From assembly GCA_035378955.1 (NCBI GenBank), contig DAOSUS010000029.1:1-36705 (forward strand): a stretch of 36,705 nt of DNA, written 5' to 3'. The notes beneath the pieces were generated by a model. That model worked only from the letters and a program-made list of their open reading frames with translations, did no database searches and was not told the origin of the DNA. Source of the DNA: Candidatus Hydrogenedens sp. GTDB lineage: Bacteria; Hydrogenedentota; Hydrogenedentia; Hydrogenedentales; Hydrogenedentaceae. This document shows positions 25,777 to 34,935 of the stretch, piece after piece (position 1 is the stretch's first letter; each line of letters starts with the position of its first letter). The position numbers and the translations under genes are program-made.

Positions 25777-27168
25777 ATGTTAAATTTCCTATCAATATAT
25801 CGCTGGATACGAATAATTAAGATGGGTTTTAAAAGTCTATGGTTGCATAGGCTACGCTCCTTATTAACCATGTTGGGAATAGTATTCGGTGTAGCTTCTG
25901 TGATTGCTATGTTGGCAGTTGGAGAAGGAGCAAGCCAGGTAGCGCAAGAACAAATCCGAAGGTTAGGAAGTAAGAATATCATTGTGCGTAGTGTTAAACC
26001 TGCATTAGAACAAAAAGTTACTGGACAACGGAGTCGTGCTATTGAATATGGGATAACATGGGAAGATGCTACAAGAATACGCTCTTCTATTCCTGATGTA
26101 GAAGTTTTAGTTCCTAATAGAATTATTCGCGATGTTGTCTGGAATACACAATGGAGGGTAGATGGGCAGATAGTAGGGACAGTGAGTTGGTATCCCGAAA
26201 TGAGACAATTAAGAATCATAGAGGGACGATATTTTACAGAGTCAGAAGTTAAAGACATAAAAAATGTATGTGTTTTATCAATAAATACAATAGCGACCTT
26301 ATTCCCCAATGGAAGTCCTGTAGGTAAAAGTGTTCGCGTTGGTTCCGATTATTATAAAGTAATTGGAATTATAGAAGATGAGGGAGGTGTTGGAACAGCG
26401 TCTCAATCACAAAATTTCCTTGTGCAAGCTCCAGAAACTAAAAATACAACAGAGAGAAGAGGTGAGAATCCGTCTTATCAAGGGAAAATGGGAAAGAGGG
26501 ATGAAGGAAAAGGACCTGGGGCTACACCTCAATATCGAATTTATATCCCTATTACCGCGGCTCAAAAGAGATTTGGTGAAACATTAGTCCGAAGAACCAC
26601 AGGGACATTTGAAGCAGAAAGAGTAGAATTACACGAACTAATTGTTATGGTAAATATGGAAAATAGAGTAGAAGAGGTTGCAAGGATTGTAGATAGTATC
26701 TTGCAAAAATACCACAAGCAGAGGGATTATGAATTAACAATACCTTTAGAATTATTACGACAAGCAGAGCGAACCAAACAAATTTTTAACCTCGTTTTGG
26801 GAACAATTGCAGGAATATCGTTATTAGTCGGGGGAATAGGAATAATGAACATTATGCTTGCTACCGTTACGGAAAGAACTCGGGAAATAGGTATTCGTAG
26901 AGCATTAGGAGCAAGAAAAAGAGATATTATTCTCCAGTTCCTTGTAGAAACAATTATCATGTCAGGAACAGGGGGACTTATGGGAATTGGATTAGGTTTA
27001 TTTATCCCTTATTTGATAACATATTTCGCCTCTATGCCTACTATTATTCGTTTATGGAGTCCTTTAATAGCATTCGGTATATCAGCAGGTATTGGTATTA
27101 TTTTTGGAATATATCCAGCCCTTCGTGCTGCAAACATGGACCCTGTTGAAGCACTTAGACACGAATAA
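25777..27168 (+). CDS. MacB-type ABC transporter permease (FtsX domain)
   Basis: This 463-residue protein has the MacB topology: one N-terminal helix after LRSLLTMLGIVFGVASVIAM, a large periplasmic domain (about 50-330) and three C-terminal helices forming the FtsX domain with MNIMLATVTERTREIGIRRALG and PALRAANMDPVEALRHE. The periplasmic domain includes a Gly/Lys/Arg-rich stretch (about residues 220-252) not expected in the family core. With the three upstream genes it forms a complete MacAB-TolC-like mechanotransmission exporter for lipids, peptides or toxins. The cargo is not identifiable from sequence. The ribosome binding site is weak. Confidence 0.92.
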   Translation: MLNFLSIYRWIRIIKMGFKSLWLHRLRSLLTMLGIVFGVASVIAMLAVGEGASQVAQEQIRRLGSKNIIVRSVKPALEQKVTGQRSRAIEYGITWEDATRIRSSIPDVEVLVPNRIIRDVVWNTQWRVDGQIVGTVSWYPEMRQLRIIEGRYFTESEVKDIKNVCVLSINTIATLFPNGSPVGKSVRVGSDYYKVIGIIEDEGGVGTASQSQNFLVQAPETKNTTERRGENPSYQGKMGKRDEGKGPGATPQYRIYIPITAAQKRFGETLVRRTTGTFEAERVELHELIVMVNMENRVEEVARIVDSILQKYHKQRDYELTIPLELLRQAERTKQIFNLVLGTIAGISLLVGGIGIMNIMLATVTERTREIGIRRALGARKRDIILQFLVETIIMSGTGGLMGIGLGLFIPYLITYFASMPTIIRLWSPLIAFGISAGIGIIFGIYPALRAANMDPVEALRHE

Positions 27169-27174
27169 ACCAAA

Positions 27175-27204
27175 TTAGCACTTTAACCCTCCTTTATATA
27201 TAAT
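27175..27204 (+). promoter_or_regulatory. Candidate promoter for the acetyltransferase-histidine kinase pair
   Basis: TTAGCA (27175-27180) and a perfect TATAAT (27199-27204) are separated by 18 bp. They lie 36 bp before the ATG of the acetyltransferase gene and after the end of the exporter operon. The -35 match is 4 of 6. Confidence 0.4.
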
Positions 27205-27239
27205 TAGTAAATAAAATAGATTGTTAGAAAGCAGTTAAT

Positions 27240-28460
27240 ATGTTCCCAAAGGATATCGAAATAAGAGGCGCAAAGACACAAAGGGAAGTAGATGAAGCCA
27301 TCCAATTAATGGCAAGTATATCCCGACAAGATTTCTTTGTCGCCAGTGATTGGCTGGTAAATATTGGAGCAAAATACCCGAACTTCCAGAATGAACATAT
27401 TCGTATTGCTTTATATAATGGAAAAATTATTGCTGCATTAAGAATTACCACCGATATAATTCGTTTGGGCGAAGCAAGATTAAAAATGGGTGGAATTGGT
27501 TGGGTTTCTACCGCAGGACATTTCAGAAATAAAGGCATTGCCAGTAAATTAATTCAAAATGCCGTTCAATATATGAAAACCAACGCTTACCATGTCTCCA
27601 TGCTTTTTGGTATCCCTAATTTTTATCATCGTTTTGGATTTGCTACTACTTTACCCGAATATTATGTAAACATAACGACAAAAGAGGTTTTGGGTATTCA
27701 ACCTATTCCACATAAAGTCCGAAAAATAAAGCCCGGAGATATTCCTTTATTACGAAAAATACATAATGATAATGATGAAGATATCGCATGTTCATTAATA
27801 AGAACACAGGCGCATTTTGCTGTTAAATGGAAAGAATGGGAAAATGGAAAAACGGTAATGGATATGAATGGAAAAATATTAGGATATTTTTTACCCAGAA
27901 ATAATAATAGCGATACATTATTTATACAAGAAATTGGTTCCACAGATATAGAATCATCAAAAGCGGTGCTATATGCTATTGGGAAATTGGCAGAAAAGGA
28001 AAAAGCAGGAAAAATACAAATAGCATCTCCTCCATGCCATCCTCTATCTCGTCTTTTAATAAGACATTATTCTATTCAAGAAATCCACTATAAGAGAAAT
28101 GAAGGAGGTATGATGGCCATTGTAAACGAAGAAGAAACTTTAGAATGTATGATTCCCGAATGGGAAAAACAAATACAACAGAAAACATTTGTCCAGCAAG
28201 ATGATGAAATAACGCTGATTATTTCAGGCGAACCCTATTGTATTCATTACCGTAAGGGAACTATTAGTATCATTAAAAAATTAGGTAGAAACAAAGTTTC
28301 TATGGATAAAGTAGACTTAGCCCAACTTTTGACAGGATATATCTATGTTACACATATTTTAGACAAAAAAAGATTTTCTATTTCATCCGATGCAAGAAAT
28401 TTCTTATCTGCGATATTTCCCAAAAGATTTCCGTATGTATGGCAAATGGACCGATTTTAA
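27240..28460 (+). CDS. Eis-like GNAT-family N-acetyltransferase
   Basis: This 406-residue protein begins with a GNAT domain whose acetyl-CoA loop is GHFRNKGIASKLI, preceded by MGGIGWVST and followed by LFGIPNFYHRFGF. Its length, a weaker second GNAT-like middle and a C-terminal SCP2-like segment (LAQLLTGYIYVTHIL to LSAIFPKRFPYVWQMDRF) fit the Eis architecture. Eis-type enzymes acetylate aminoglycosides, lysines or polyamines. The substrate here is unknown. The gene lies 11 bp before a histidine kinase, so the two are probably co-transcribed. Confidence 0.8.
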   Translation: MFPKDIEIRGAKTQREVDEAIQLMASISRQDFFVASDWLVNIGAKYPNFQNEHIRIALYNGKIIAALRITTDIIRLGEARLKMGGIGWVSTAGHFRNKGIASKLIQNAVQYMKTNAYHVSMLFGIPNFYHRFGFATTLPEYYVNITTKEVLGIQPIPHKVRKIKPGDIPLLRKIHNDNDEDIACSLIRTQAHFAVKWKEWENGKTVMDMNGKILGYFLPRNNNSDTLFIQEIGSTDIESSKAVLYAIGKLAEKEKAGKIQIASPPCHPLSRLLIRHYSIQEIHYKRNEGGMMAIVNEEETLECMIPEWEKQIQQKTFVQQDDEITLIISGEPYCIHYRKGTISIIKKLGRNKVSMDKVDLAQLLTGYIYVTHILDKKRFSISSDARNFLSAIFPKRFPYVWQMDRF

Positions 28461-28471
28461 TGAGGTGATAT

Positions 28472-30352
28472 ATGAAAATAAACAAAAATAGCATCAAATT
28501 TAGATTTCTTGGTAACCTGATAATCGTTTTTGTTTTTCTAACATTGCTTATCTCAATTTTACAGATATTTTTGATAAACAACCTTATAATTAAAGCCTCT
28601 AATGAAAGAATAAAATTGAATATAAGGTCAGGTTGGTATTACTTCGAAGAAAAAAAACGGAAATTGGAAATTATTCTTGATTTCTTACAGCATCATATCC
28701 TTTTGCAACAGGGTAATATAAAAACAATCTTAATGGATACGCAGAACCTGTTATCAAAATATGCAGAGAACAAGGATATTGACTATCTCTGGGTAATTCC
28801 AACGGATATATATAAATCAGACGAAAGTACATTTAAGGAAATAGATAGTTTTTTTAGCAAAGAAAATCCAGAAAATGCTTCGGGATATATAAAAAAGGAC
28901 TTCAAAAAACTTAATGAAAAGATTCCCTTTAGTTTTCAATCCAGCAAAGATATCCCGGAGGGAGAACTTATCTCAATTTATTCTAATAAAAGGATTATTT
29001 TTGAGAATAATAATGGGCATAATAAGGAAATAATTTTAATTGCGGGTAGTTGGTTAGACGGAGCTAACTATTTTGTAGACCAGATTCAAAATCTTGTATT
29101 TGAAGATAGATTTTATAAAGGACGAAGAGTCGGAACAGTAACGATTTTCAATGGTTCAAAACGGATTGCTACTACAGTGTTATTACCCGATGGGCAGAGA
29201 GCCGTTGGGACACAGGTATCCGAAGAAGTAAGAGAACAAACATTAGTAAAAGGTATTCCATGGATAGGTCGAGCAAAAGTACTCGATGACTGGTACCTAA
29301 CCTGTTATGAGCCTATTCGTGATATACGAGGAAATATTATCGGTATGTTATATATGGGCGAATTAGAAGCCCTGACGAAAGATACCCGAACATTTGTTGT
29401 GCTTATAACCATAGCGGTTATTTTATTTACTATGTCCATTGCTTTGGTCATTCGATTAAAACAAACCACTCAATTATTAAAACGAATTTATAAGTTAAGT
29501 AATTCTGCTAATGAATTTGCCAATGGTAATTATTCAGTTAGAGCAGGAAAAGATACAATCGGAGATGAGATATCCGAATTGATTGCGGTCTTTAACTCTA
29601 TGTTGGAGACTATCGAGAAAGATAGGGAACAACTTATTCAACAGCAGGAACTAATAGAAGAAGCCAATGCGAACTATCTCGATATGTTGGGCTTTGTAAC
29701 CCATGAACTACGGAATAGCTTAGGTTCTGCTATATTCAACATTGCCTCCTTAAAAGAAGGGGCGTTCGGAGAAATTTCCTCAGAAGTAAAAGAAGGTCTT
29801 GACATTGTTGAGGATAGCCTGAAATATTTAATGGAGATAACCAATAACTATCTGCAATTGTCCCGTTTAGAACAGGGGGATTTATATTTTGAAAAGCAAG
29901 AAGTAAACCTATTAAATGATGTAATTAACCCCATTTTAAATGAACTATCAAAACTGCTGAAATCAAAAAAGATAAATGTTGCAAATGAGGTAAAAGAAGA
30001 ATTTACAATGCCCGCAGATATAAATTTAATGAGAGTTGTTTATGAAAATCTATTGGGGAATGCTATTAAATATGACAAAGAAGGCGGAAATATAAAAATC
30101 TCTGCAACGCGGACAGAGTCCGGCAAAATTCAATTAGTCGTATGGAACGATGGAAGCCCTATCGAACCCCAGATAATAACTTCACTATTTCACCGATTCA
30201 GAAGATATGACACCAAAACTCCAGAAGGGAAAAAAGGAGCAGGCTTGGGCTTATTTATTGTAAGGAGGATAATAGAATTACACGGTGGAGAAATTAATAT
30301 TCAATCTACCCCTGAAAGTGGGACATCTTTTATTATAACTATCCCATTTTAA
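28472..30352 (+). CDS. Sensor histidine kinase with extracytoplasmic Cache domain and HAMP
   Basis: This 626-residue protein has a transmembrane helix (about 14-35), a Cache_3/Cache_2-like periplasmic sensor (about 40-300, with GQRAVGTQVSEEV and WYLTCYEPIRDIRGNIIGML), a second helix (about 307-328), HAMP and a short coiled coil. A HisKA domain follows with H411 in FVTHELRN, and then an HATPase with N530 in ENLLGNAIKY, NDGSP and KGAGLGLFI. It should autophosphorylate in response to a small external ligand. No response regulator lies in the window, so it is an orphan kinase here. A strong GAGGTGAT ribosome binding site precedes the ATG. Confidence 0.92.
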   Translation: MKINKNSIKFRFLGNLIIVFVFLTLLISILQIFLINNLIIKASNERIKLNIRSGWYYFEEKKRKLEIILDFLQHHILLQQGNIKTILMDTQNLLSKYAENKDIDYLWVIPTDIYKSDESTFKEIDSFFSKENPENASGYIKKDFKKLNEKIPFSFQSSKDIPEGELISIYSNKRIIFENNNGHNKEIILIAGSWLDGANYFVDQIQNLVFEDRFYKGRRVGTVTIFNGSKRIATTVLLPDGQRAVGTQVSEEVREQTLVKGIPWIGRAKVLDDWYLTCYEPIRDIRGNIIGMLYMGELEALTKDTRTFVVLITIAVILFTMSIALVIRLKQTTQLLKRIYKLSNSANEFANGNYSVRAGKDTIGDEISELIAVFNSMLETIEKDREQLIQQQELIEEANANYLDMLGFVTHELRNSLGSAIFNIASLKEGAFGEISSEVKEGLDIVEDSLKYLMEITNNYLQLSRLEQGDLYFEKQEVNLLNDVINPILNELSKLLKSKKINVANEVKEEFTMPADINLMRVVYENLLGNAIKYDKEGGNIKISATRTESGKIQLVVWNDGSPIEPQIITSLFHRFRRYDTKTPEGKKGAGLGLFIVRRIIELHGGEINIQSTPESGTSFIITIPF

Positions 30353-30406
30353 TTTACATTAAATATCCTAAAAACCTTGATTGAGCTCTTTAATTTTATT
30401 TTTTAC

Positions 30407-30535
30407 CTTTATGGGGGCAGTTCGTGAACTGCCCCTACTGCCCCTCTGTGCTTAACATCGTATTCTTTTCTACTTTATGGGGGCAGTTCGTGAACTGCCC
30501 CCTGCTGCTGCCCCTACTGTCCTGTCTGTCCTGTC
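30407..30535. repeat. Two GC-rich palindromic repeats (REP-like) and a short tandem repeat between convergent genes
   Basis: The 29-bp unit CTTTATGGGGGCAGTTCGTG..., at 30407-30435 and again at 30473-30501 (66-bp period), contains a perfect palindrome: GGGGCAGTTC-GT-GAACTGCCCC at 30414-30435, and an 11-bp-arm version at 30479-30502. A 9-bp unit TGTCCTGTC is tandemly repeated at 30518-30535. The region is far richer in G and C than its surroundings and sits between the converging histidine kinase and ceramidase-like genes. It fits a dispersed REP-type element that could also act as a two-way terminator. No gene was found in the 257-bp gap. Confidence 0.8.
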
Positions 30536-30609
30536 CCTGCCCCATTTAAAATGTTATAAAATAGATATTTTATGAAGGTAAAATATAGATTGTGAAAGAG
30601 AAAAAATGG

Positions 30610-31923
30610 TTAATGGAGATTTTCGGTTAGCATTTGTTTAATATTTGCACAGGCTTTGTCAATTAATTCTTCGCCTGTGCCTGCAGGAACCCATGAAAAC
30701 ATAGGGTCAGCCCCATATCCGCCTTCTTCAATAGCTTCTACCGTTGGGATATAAAGGGAATGGCCATTACAGTATCCTAAAAATATAGTCTTTTTTGCTG
30801 GAGAATTAGCCTTTAAACGGATAGCAAGTCCAGAGAAAAATTCACCAGAACCGCCAACAAGTGCTAATTCTTTGTTTATAAGAGCCGTTGTTAAGGTTAC
30901 AGAAACGGTATTATTAGAAAATTCTTTTAATAATGCATTGATAAGTTCCGGGAAAAATCCCTGTTTATATACAGCCATAGTAAGAGAATTTGTTGTATCC
31001 ATACGAGAAGGATAAGTAAATCTTTCCGATTTAAACTGTATTAATGGCTGTGTAGGAACAGTAAGATGTATTGTTTTATAAAGTTCAGCAGAATATTCTC
31101 CGATAGCGTTTCCAAAACCGACCATTCCTTTGCGTTGGTCATTTGTATTAGGTGACATATCTCCTGCAGAACCTTGAAGGAATATGCACGGGACATTTAA
31201 TAATTCTTCAAATCTTTTTTGCATGATACCCGCCCAATCAGAACTCCAACGACGGTCAAATATATCGTCAAGTACCGCATGTGCAGAAAAATTAATCATC
31301 GCTGTAATAGGTTTATCGTCTATGGTATCTATACGAATTATGGTTAGTTCTGGGTCACGCATTTTTTGTGGTTTTTTGGATACACGATTGCGATTTAAAT
31401 CAGTTTGTTCACTGGTCCAGCCAATTTTTGCCGGGGTAAGTTTTGCCGTCGCTTCGGATATTGCTATACAAATTTTGTTTTCGAGTTCTTCAACATATTG
31501 GATGGCTTTGTCAAATTTACCCTGTCCACAATCGGGTTCATTAATTAATTCGATAACAGGTCCATGATGGGTATGTGAGCCGACAAGCATAACATAAGAA
31601 ACACCACAATCTTTTTTAACGCGTTCTATTATCTTTTCCATAGACCTTTGTGTAGGCGAACGACCTAAATCCATTCCTCCGACGGCAAGACGATTTGTTC
31701 CATCGTCAAACACAACGACTTTGAAATTTAATGGATATTTTGTGCCTTCGGAAGGTAAGTCATGTCTGGCTCCGTATCCCCACATGGGGACACCTGCAGG
31801 AGGTGTAATATCTACCATAGCAAAACCTGCTTTAAATACAGATTGAGAATAGGCAAAAGTAACTGAGAATAGGCATAAGAAAAAAATAAATAGAAATGTT
31901 TTTTTAATTATATGGGAAACCAT
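30610..31923 (-). CDS. Secreted neutral/alkaline ceramidase-like protein
   Basis: This 437-residue protein has a signal peptide (hydrophobic residues 9-24, likely cut near AYSQS). The neutral/alkaline non-lysosomal ceramidase N-terminal domain follows: AGFAMVDITPPAGVPMWGYG, GSHTHHGP with zinc-binding His residues, FSAHAV and GSAGDMSPN. Full ceramidases are 650-700 residues, so this is the shorter form, common in bacteria, without the C-terminal immunoglobulin-like domain. The family hydrolyses N-acyl amide bonds such as in ceramide. Actual substrate here is unknown. A strong AAGGAGC precedes the ATG. It lies 125 bp downstream of the sialidase-like gene on the same strand. Confidence 0.85.
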   Translation of the reverse strand: MVSHIIKKTFLFIFFLCLFSVTFAYSQSVFKAGFAMVDITPPAGVPMWGYGARHDLPSEGTKYPLNFKVVVFDDGTNRLAVGGMDLGRSPTQRSMEKIIERVKKDCGVSYVMLVGSHTHHGPVIELINEPDCGQGKFDKAIQYVEELENKICIAISEATAKLTPAKIGWTSEQTDLNRNRVSKKPQKMRDPELTIIRIDTIDDKPITAMINFSAHAVLDDIFDRRWSSDWAGIMQKRFEELLNVPCIFLQGSAGDMSPNTNDQRKGMVGFGNAIGEYSAELYKTIHLTVPTQPLIQFKSERFTYPSRMDTTNSLTMAVYKQGFFPELINALLKEFSNNTVSVTLTTALINKELALVGGSGEFFSGLAIRLKANSPAKKTIFLGYCNGHSLYIPTVEAIEEGGYGADPMFSWVPAGTGEELIDKACANIKQMLTENLH

Positions 31924-32048
31924 AATAAGCTCCTTATAATAAGTAAATGTTGTATTTCATATATGACACAAATAAAATACAAATTGTTTCAATAGGTTTA
32001 TTTGTTATAGATATAGATATGCGAGAAATTACAGGAAGATTAAAGTTA

Positions 32049-33176
32049 TTATGGGGCTATATATTTTTTTAGTAAATTATTTGGAATTTCCCAGAATTTT
32101 ATCCGTTCCCGACGCCATGTGTACGATATGCCAATCCCTTTACGAGTAGTAATGATTGCAGGGTAAGAATATTCGTGAGTAGGGTTTAAATCCTTTTCAA
32201 GGTAAACAAATTCTACCCATGTTTTGCCATTATCCTTAGAATAAGCAAGCATTAATTGATTGCGAGGTCCCCAATTTCCTGCAATGGGGTTGTAAACCAA
32301 CCATAAGATGCCATCAATATTTTTGATAAGGTCAATCCCACTATTATTATTTGGCAAATCTGTTCGGTGAACCTTTCCCCATGTTTTCCCCCCATCTTCA
32401 GAATCGCATCGGGCAATACATCCCCCTGTGGAACGCATGAGGGCGTGGACATGATTAGGTTGGGATTCCCAGAAAGTCGGTTGAATAACACCTTTTCCAT
32501 GAATTCCAGAGGATTCCAAATCCCAATCATTACTTCGTATCCATGTTATACCTTTGTCATTAGTTCTATCTGCAAAACAATGCCAAACTTTTATTTCAGT
32601 TGAAGCAGGAGCAAGCCAGGTTCCATCATGAAGAATAATGGGTTTGTTTTTTACCGGACCTCTACCGCCAATATCTCCTGGAACAAGTTCTGTAGGTTCT
32701 GTCCATGTCTTCCCATTATCTACTGTTTTCATCCAATATGTAGACCAATTAGGGACATCTTTTCCAACTTTGAAAAACAAATAGATAATATTATCCTGAT
32801 CCTTAAACAGAACAGGATTCCAATGAGCCTCCTCACGAACTTTGGCTATTTTTTGAGGAGTATTCCATTTTTCCCCATCCCAACGAGATAGCCAGATAGC
32901 CACATCCGGATTTTTTTCTTTTGTTCCACCAAACCATGCAGAGAGCATTTCCCCTTTAGCTGTTTCGACTATTGTGGAAGCATGACATTCTTTAAAAGGT
33001 CGCTCATCCTCAAAAATATAATTTACAGTTCCTCCACTATTTTGAACCGCTGATATAAAATCTTCGGTTGATATTATAGGAGGATTGTGTAATACGACGC
33101 ATGAGGAAAGAAATAAACAAAATAAAGGCATAACAATACTCCCCAATAAGAATTTTTTAATCTTTAATTTAATCAT
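32049..33176 (-). CDS. Sialidase/BNR-repeat family lipoprotein
   Basis: This protein of about 375 residues begins with a lipoprotein signal ending in LSSC. Several Asp-box/BNR motifs follow (TVDNGKTW, SEDGGKTW, SKDNGKTW) within a six-bladed propeller fold, starting ECHASTIVETAKGEMLSAWFGG. Related proteins are called exo-alpha-sialidases, but many act on other sugars, and the sialidase FRIP arginine motif is not obvious here. I start at the ATG at 33176, because the upstream in-frame ATG (33257) would add 27 residues lying inside the transporter gene and place the signal peptide internally. It probably acts on the cell surface or in the periplasm. Confidence 0.8.
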   Translation of the reverse strand: MIKLKIKKFLLGSIVMPLFCLFLSSCVVLHNPPIISTEDFISAVQNSGGTVNYIFEDERPFKECHASTIVETAKGEMLSAWFGGTKEKNPDVAIWLSRWDGEKWNTPQKIAKVREEAHWNPVLFKDQDNIIYLFFKVGKDVPNWSTYWMKTVDNGKTWTEPTELVPGDIGGRGPVKNKPIILHDGTWLAPASTEIKVWHCFADRTNDKGITWIRSNDWDLESSGIHGKGVIQPTFWESQPNHVHALMRSTGGCIARCDSEDGGKTWGKVHRTDLPNNNSGIDLIKNIDGILWLVYNPIAGNWGPRNQLMLAYSKDNGKTWVEFVYLEKDLNPTHEYSYPAIITTRKGIGISYTWRRERIKFWEIPNNLLKKYIAP

Positions 33177-33178
33177 AC

Positions 33179-34447
33179 TTACATCCAGATAAATAAAACA
33201 AATATAGATGCAGGAATAACAGCAATAAGAGTAAATGGAATGGAGATTTTTATCCATTGCATAAAAGACACAGGATATCCCTCCTTTTTAAGCAAACCTG
33301 TTCCCACAATATTTGCGGATGCACCGATGGGTGTTATATTTCCTCCGAGACTTGCACCAATGAGTAAACCCAGATAAAGTAAAGTTGGTTCGAAGCCACC
33401 TTTTTCAGCAAGAATTGTTGTAATAGGAAGCATTGCGGCAAGGTAAGGAACATTGTCAATAAATCCGGATAGAACCAAGGAAATGAAAATAAGAACAATA
33501 TATATTGCGATTTTGTTGCTTCCTATATGTAGATATATAAACTCCGCAATGTCATTTGTCCAGCCAAATTTATTTAAGGTGCCAACCATAATAAAGACGC
33601 CAATGAGGAAGAATGTAGTATCCCAATCCAATTTTTTAATAGTATCTATAAACGAAATGTCGTTTGACCATTTTGCCCAGATAATCCCTAATAATGCAAT
33701 CACCATACAAATAAATCCTGCAGATGTAAAAACGCTTTCTTCAAAAAAAGATGCAAGGGCGAGCAAAAAAATCAATAATAAAAGGAAAACTGTAGGTATC
33801 CATGATTTTATAGGTTCAATGTCAACTTCCTGTTCGCTTTTATATTTTTTGAATATCCAATATAGAAATGTTAGAGAAGTAATAGCACCTATTTGTATTG
33901 CAAAGAAAATTCCGGGTTTGCCATGATGAAAAAAGAAATCTAAGAAGTTAAAATGGGCATATCCCGCTAAAAGCATACTGGGTGGGTCGCCAATCAAAGT
34001 TGCAGTTCCCTGTAAATTACTCGAAATTGCTACACCGATTATTAATTCACGCGGGTCAATTTTCAAGCGTTTTGCCAATTCAAAACATATAGGAGCAATG
34101 ATAAGAACGGTAGCAACATTTTCTACAAATGCAGAGATAAATGATGCTAATCCACAAATGATTATAAGTGCAACAGGCGTGCTCATTTTTTTATGAATAA
34201 GATAAGTGGCTAAAAAAGCAGGACAACGACTATCAATAAAAATATCAGCGAGAAAAAGCATACCTACAAAAATGCTTATGACATTCCAGTTAATAGTGAA
34301 GAAGACTTCTGTGGGGGACATTATTCCTGAAAGTAAAATAATAGCCGACGCACCAATTGCAATAATGCTTCTCCACGAAGGCAAAATGAAAAAAAATAAA
34401 TATGCAAAAACAAAAAGTATTAATGATATATTTTTAGGTTCGAACAT
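33179..34447 (-). CDS. SLC13/ArsB-NhaD-type ion transporter family permease
   Basis: This 422-residue protein has about ten to eleven membrane helices. It shows the two inverted-repeat hairpin signatures of the ion transporter superfamily: FVENVATVLIIAP with SSNLQGTATLIGDPPSMLL in the first half, and GFIDNVPYLAAMLP with GASLGGNITPIGASANIVG in the second. The GN(I/L)TPIGASANI motif is shared by ArsB, NhaD, P protein and citrate/dicarboxylate carriers. Substrate could be arsenite, sodium/proton or an organic acid; sequence alone does not decide. It ends 2 bp before the sialidase-like gene, so the two are probably co-transcribed. Confidence 0.88.
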   Translation of the reverse strand: MFEPKNISLILFVFAYLFFFILPSWRSIIAIGASAIILLSGIMSPTEVFFTINWNVISIFVGMLFLADIFIDSRCPAFLATYLIHKKMSTPVALIIICGLASFISAFVENVATVLIIAPICFELAKRLKIDPRELIIGVAISSNLQGTATLIGDPPSMLLAGYAHFNFLDFFFHHGKPGIFFAIQIGAITSLTFLYWIFKKYKSEQEVDIEPIKSWIPTVFLLLLIFLLALASFFEESVFTSAGFICMVIALLGIIWAKWSNDISFIDTIKKLDWDTTFFLIGVFIMVGTLNKFGWTNDIAEFIYLHIGSNKIAIYIVLIFISLVLSGFIDNVPYLAAMLPITTILAEKGGFEPTLLYLGLLIGASLGGNITPIGASANIVGTGLLKKEGYPVSFMQWIKISIPFTLIAVIPASIFVLFIWM

Positions 34448-34479
34448 ATAACAACAGGTAAAAGAGTTAATATGGTGAG

Positions 34480-34488
34480 ATTATAGCA
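34480..34488 (-). promoter_or_regulatory. Candidate extended -10 promoter for the transporter gene
   Basis: On the minus strand, TGCTATAAT (34488-34480) is a perfect extended -10 element, about 33 bp before the transporter start. No clear -35 hexamer was seen upstream. Confidence 0.4.
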
Positions 34489-34516
34489 TGATATAAAATT
34501 GTATATATAATCGCCT

Positions 34517-34924
34517 CTATTTTACTCCTTTTTCTTTTAAAAACGGACCGTATTTTTTATCTGTTCCTTGAATGTGTTTAATCAAACATTCTTTTAAGAA
34601 ATTTGCCACATTAGAAGTGATGATAAGATTTCCCTTTTGAATTTCGCTATTAAATTCCTGAACTTTTTTAACAAAAAGTTCATGTTCCTTTTTATGTTGT
34701 GTAAACTCAGGGTAGCCATGCTGCTGCATCAGTTTTTCCTCAGTCCCGAAATGAGTAACAGTATAAGCCGCCATTTCTTTAACAATTTTTCCAACAACCT
34801 CTTTCCCTTTTCCGGAACTCATTGCCTCGTATAATTGGTTTATCATATTAACCAGGTTTTTATGTTGAGCATCGATTTGAAGTATACCTATATTTAAGTT
34901 ATCATTCCAATTAAGAAAAGCCAT
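34517..34924 (-). CDS. Bacteriohemerythrin (complete diiron ligand set)
   Basis: This 135-residue single-domain hemerythrin has all seven expected diiron ligands: H21, H58, E62, H77, H81, H117 and D122 (AQH, THFGTEE, HKKEH, KHIQGTD). The family binds O2 reversibly in the cytoplasm and may store, sense or detoxify oxygen or NO. It lies 11 bp downstream of a close paralog, indicating a tandem duplication and co-transcription. An AGGAG ribosome binding site precedes the ATG. Confidence 0.94.
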   Translation of the reverse strand: MAFLNWNDNLNIGILQIDAQHKNLVNMINQLYEAMSSGKGKEVVGKIVKEMAAYTVTHFGTEEKLMQQHGYPEFTQHKKEHELFVKKVQEFNSEIQKGNLIITSNVANFLKECLIKHIQGTDKKYGPFLKEKGVK

Positions 34925-34935
34925 GATATAATCTC

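Noticed and set aside
30407..30501. Two direct repeats at 66-bp spacing as a possible CRISPR remnant
   Set aside because: Only two copies, with a perfect internal palindrome and no cas genes. The spacer (30436-30472) shows no array character. A REP-like element fits better.
33177..33257. 27-residue N-terminal extension of the sialidase-like protein
   Set aside because: It lies inside the transporter gene and would bury the lipoprotein signal. The ATG at 33176 gives a normal signal peptide.
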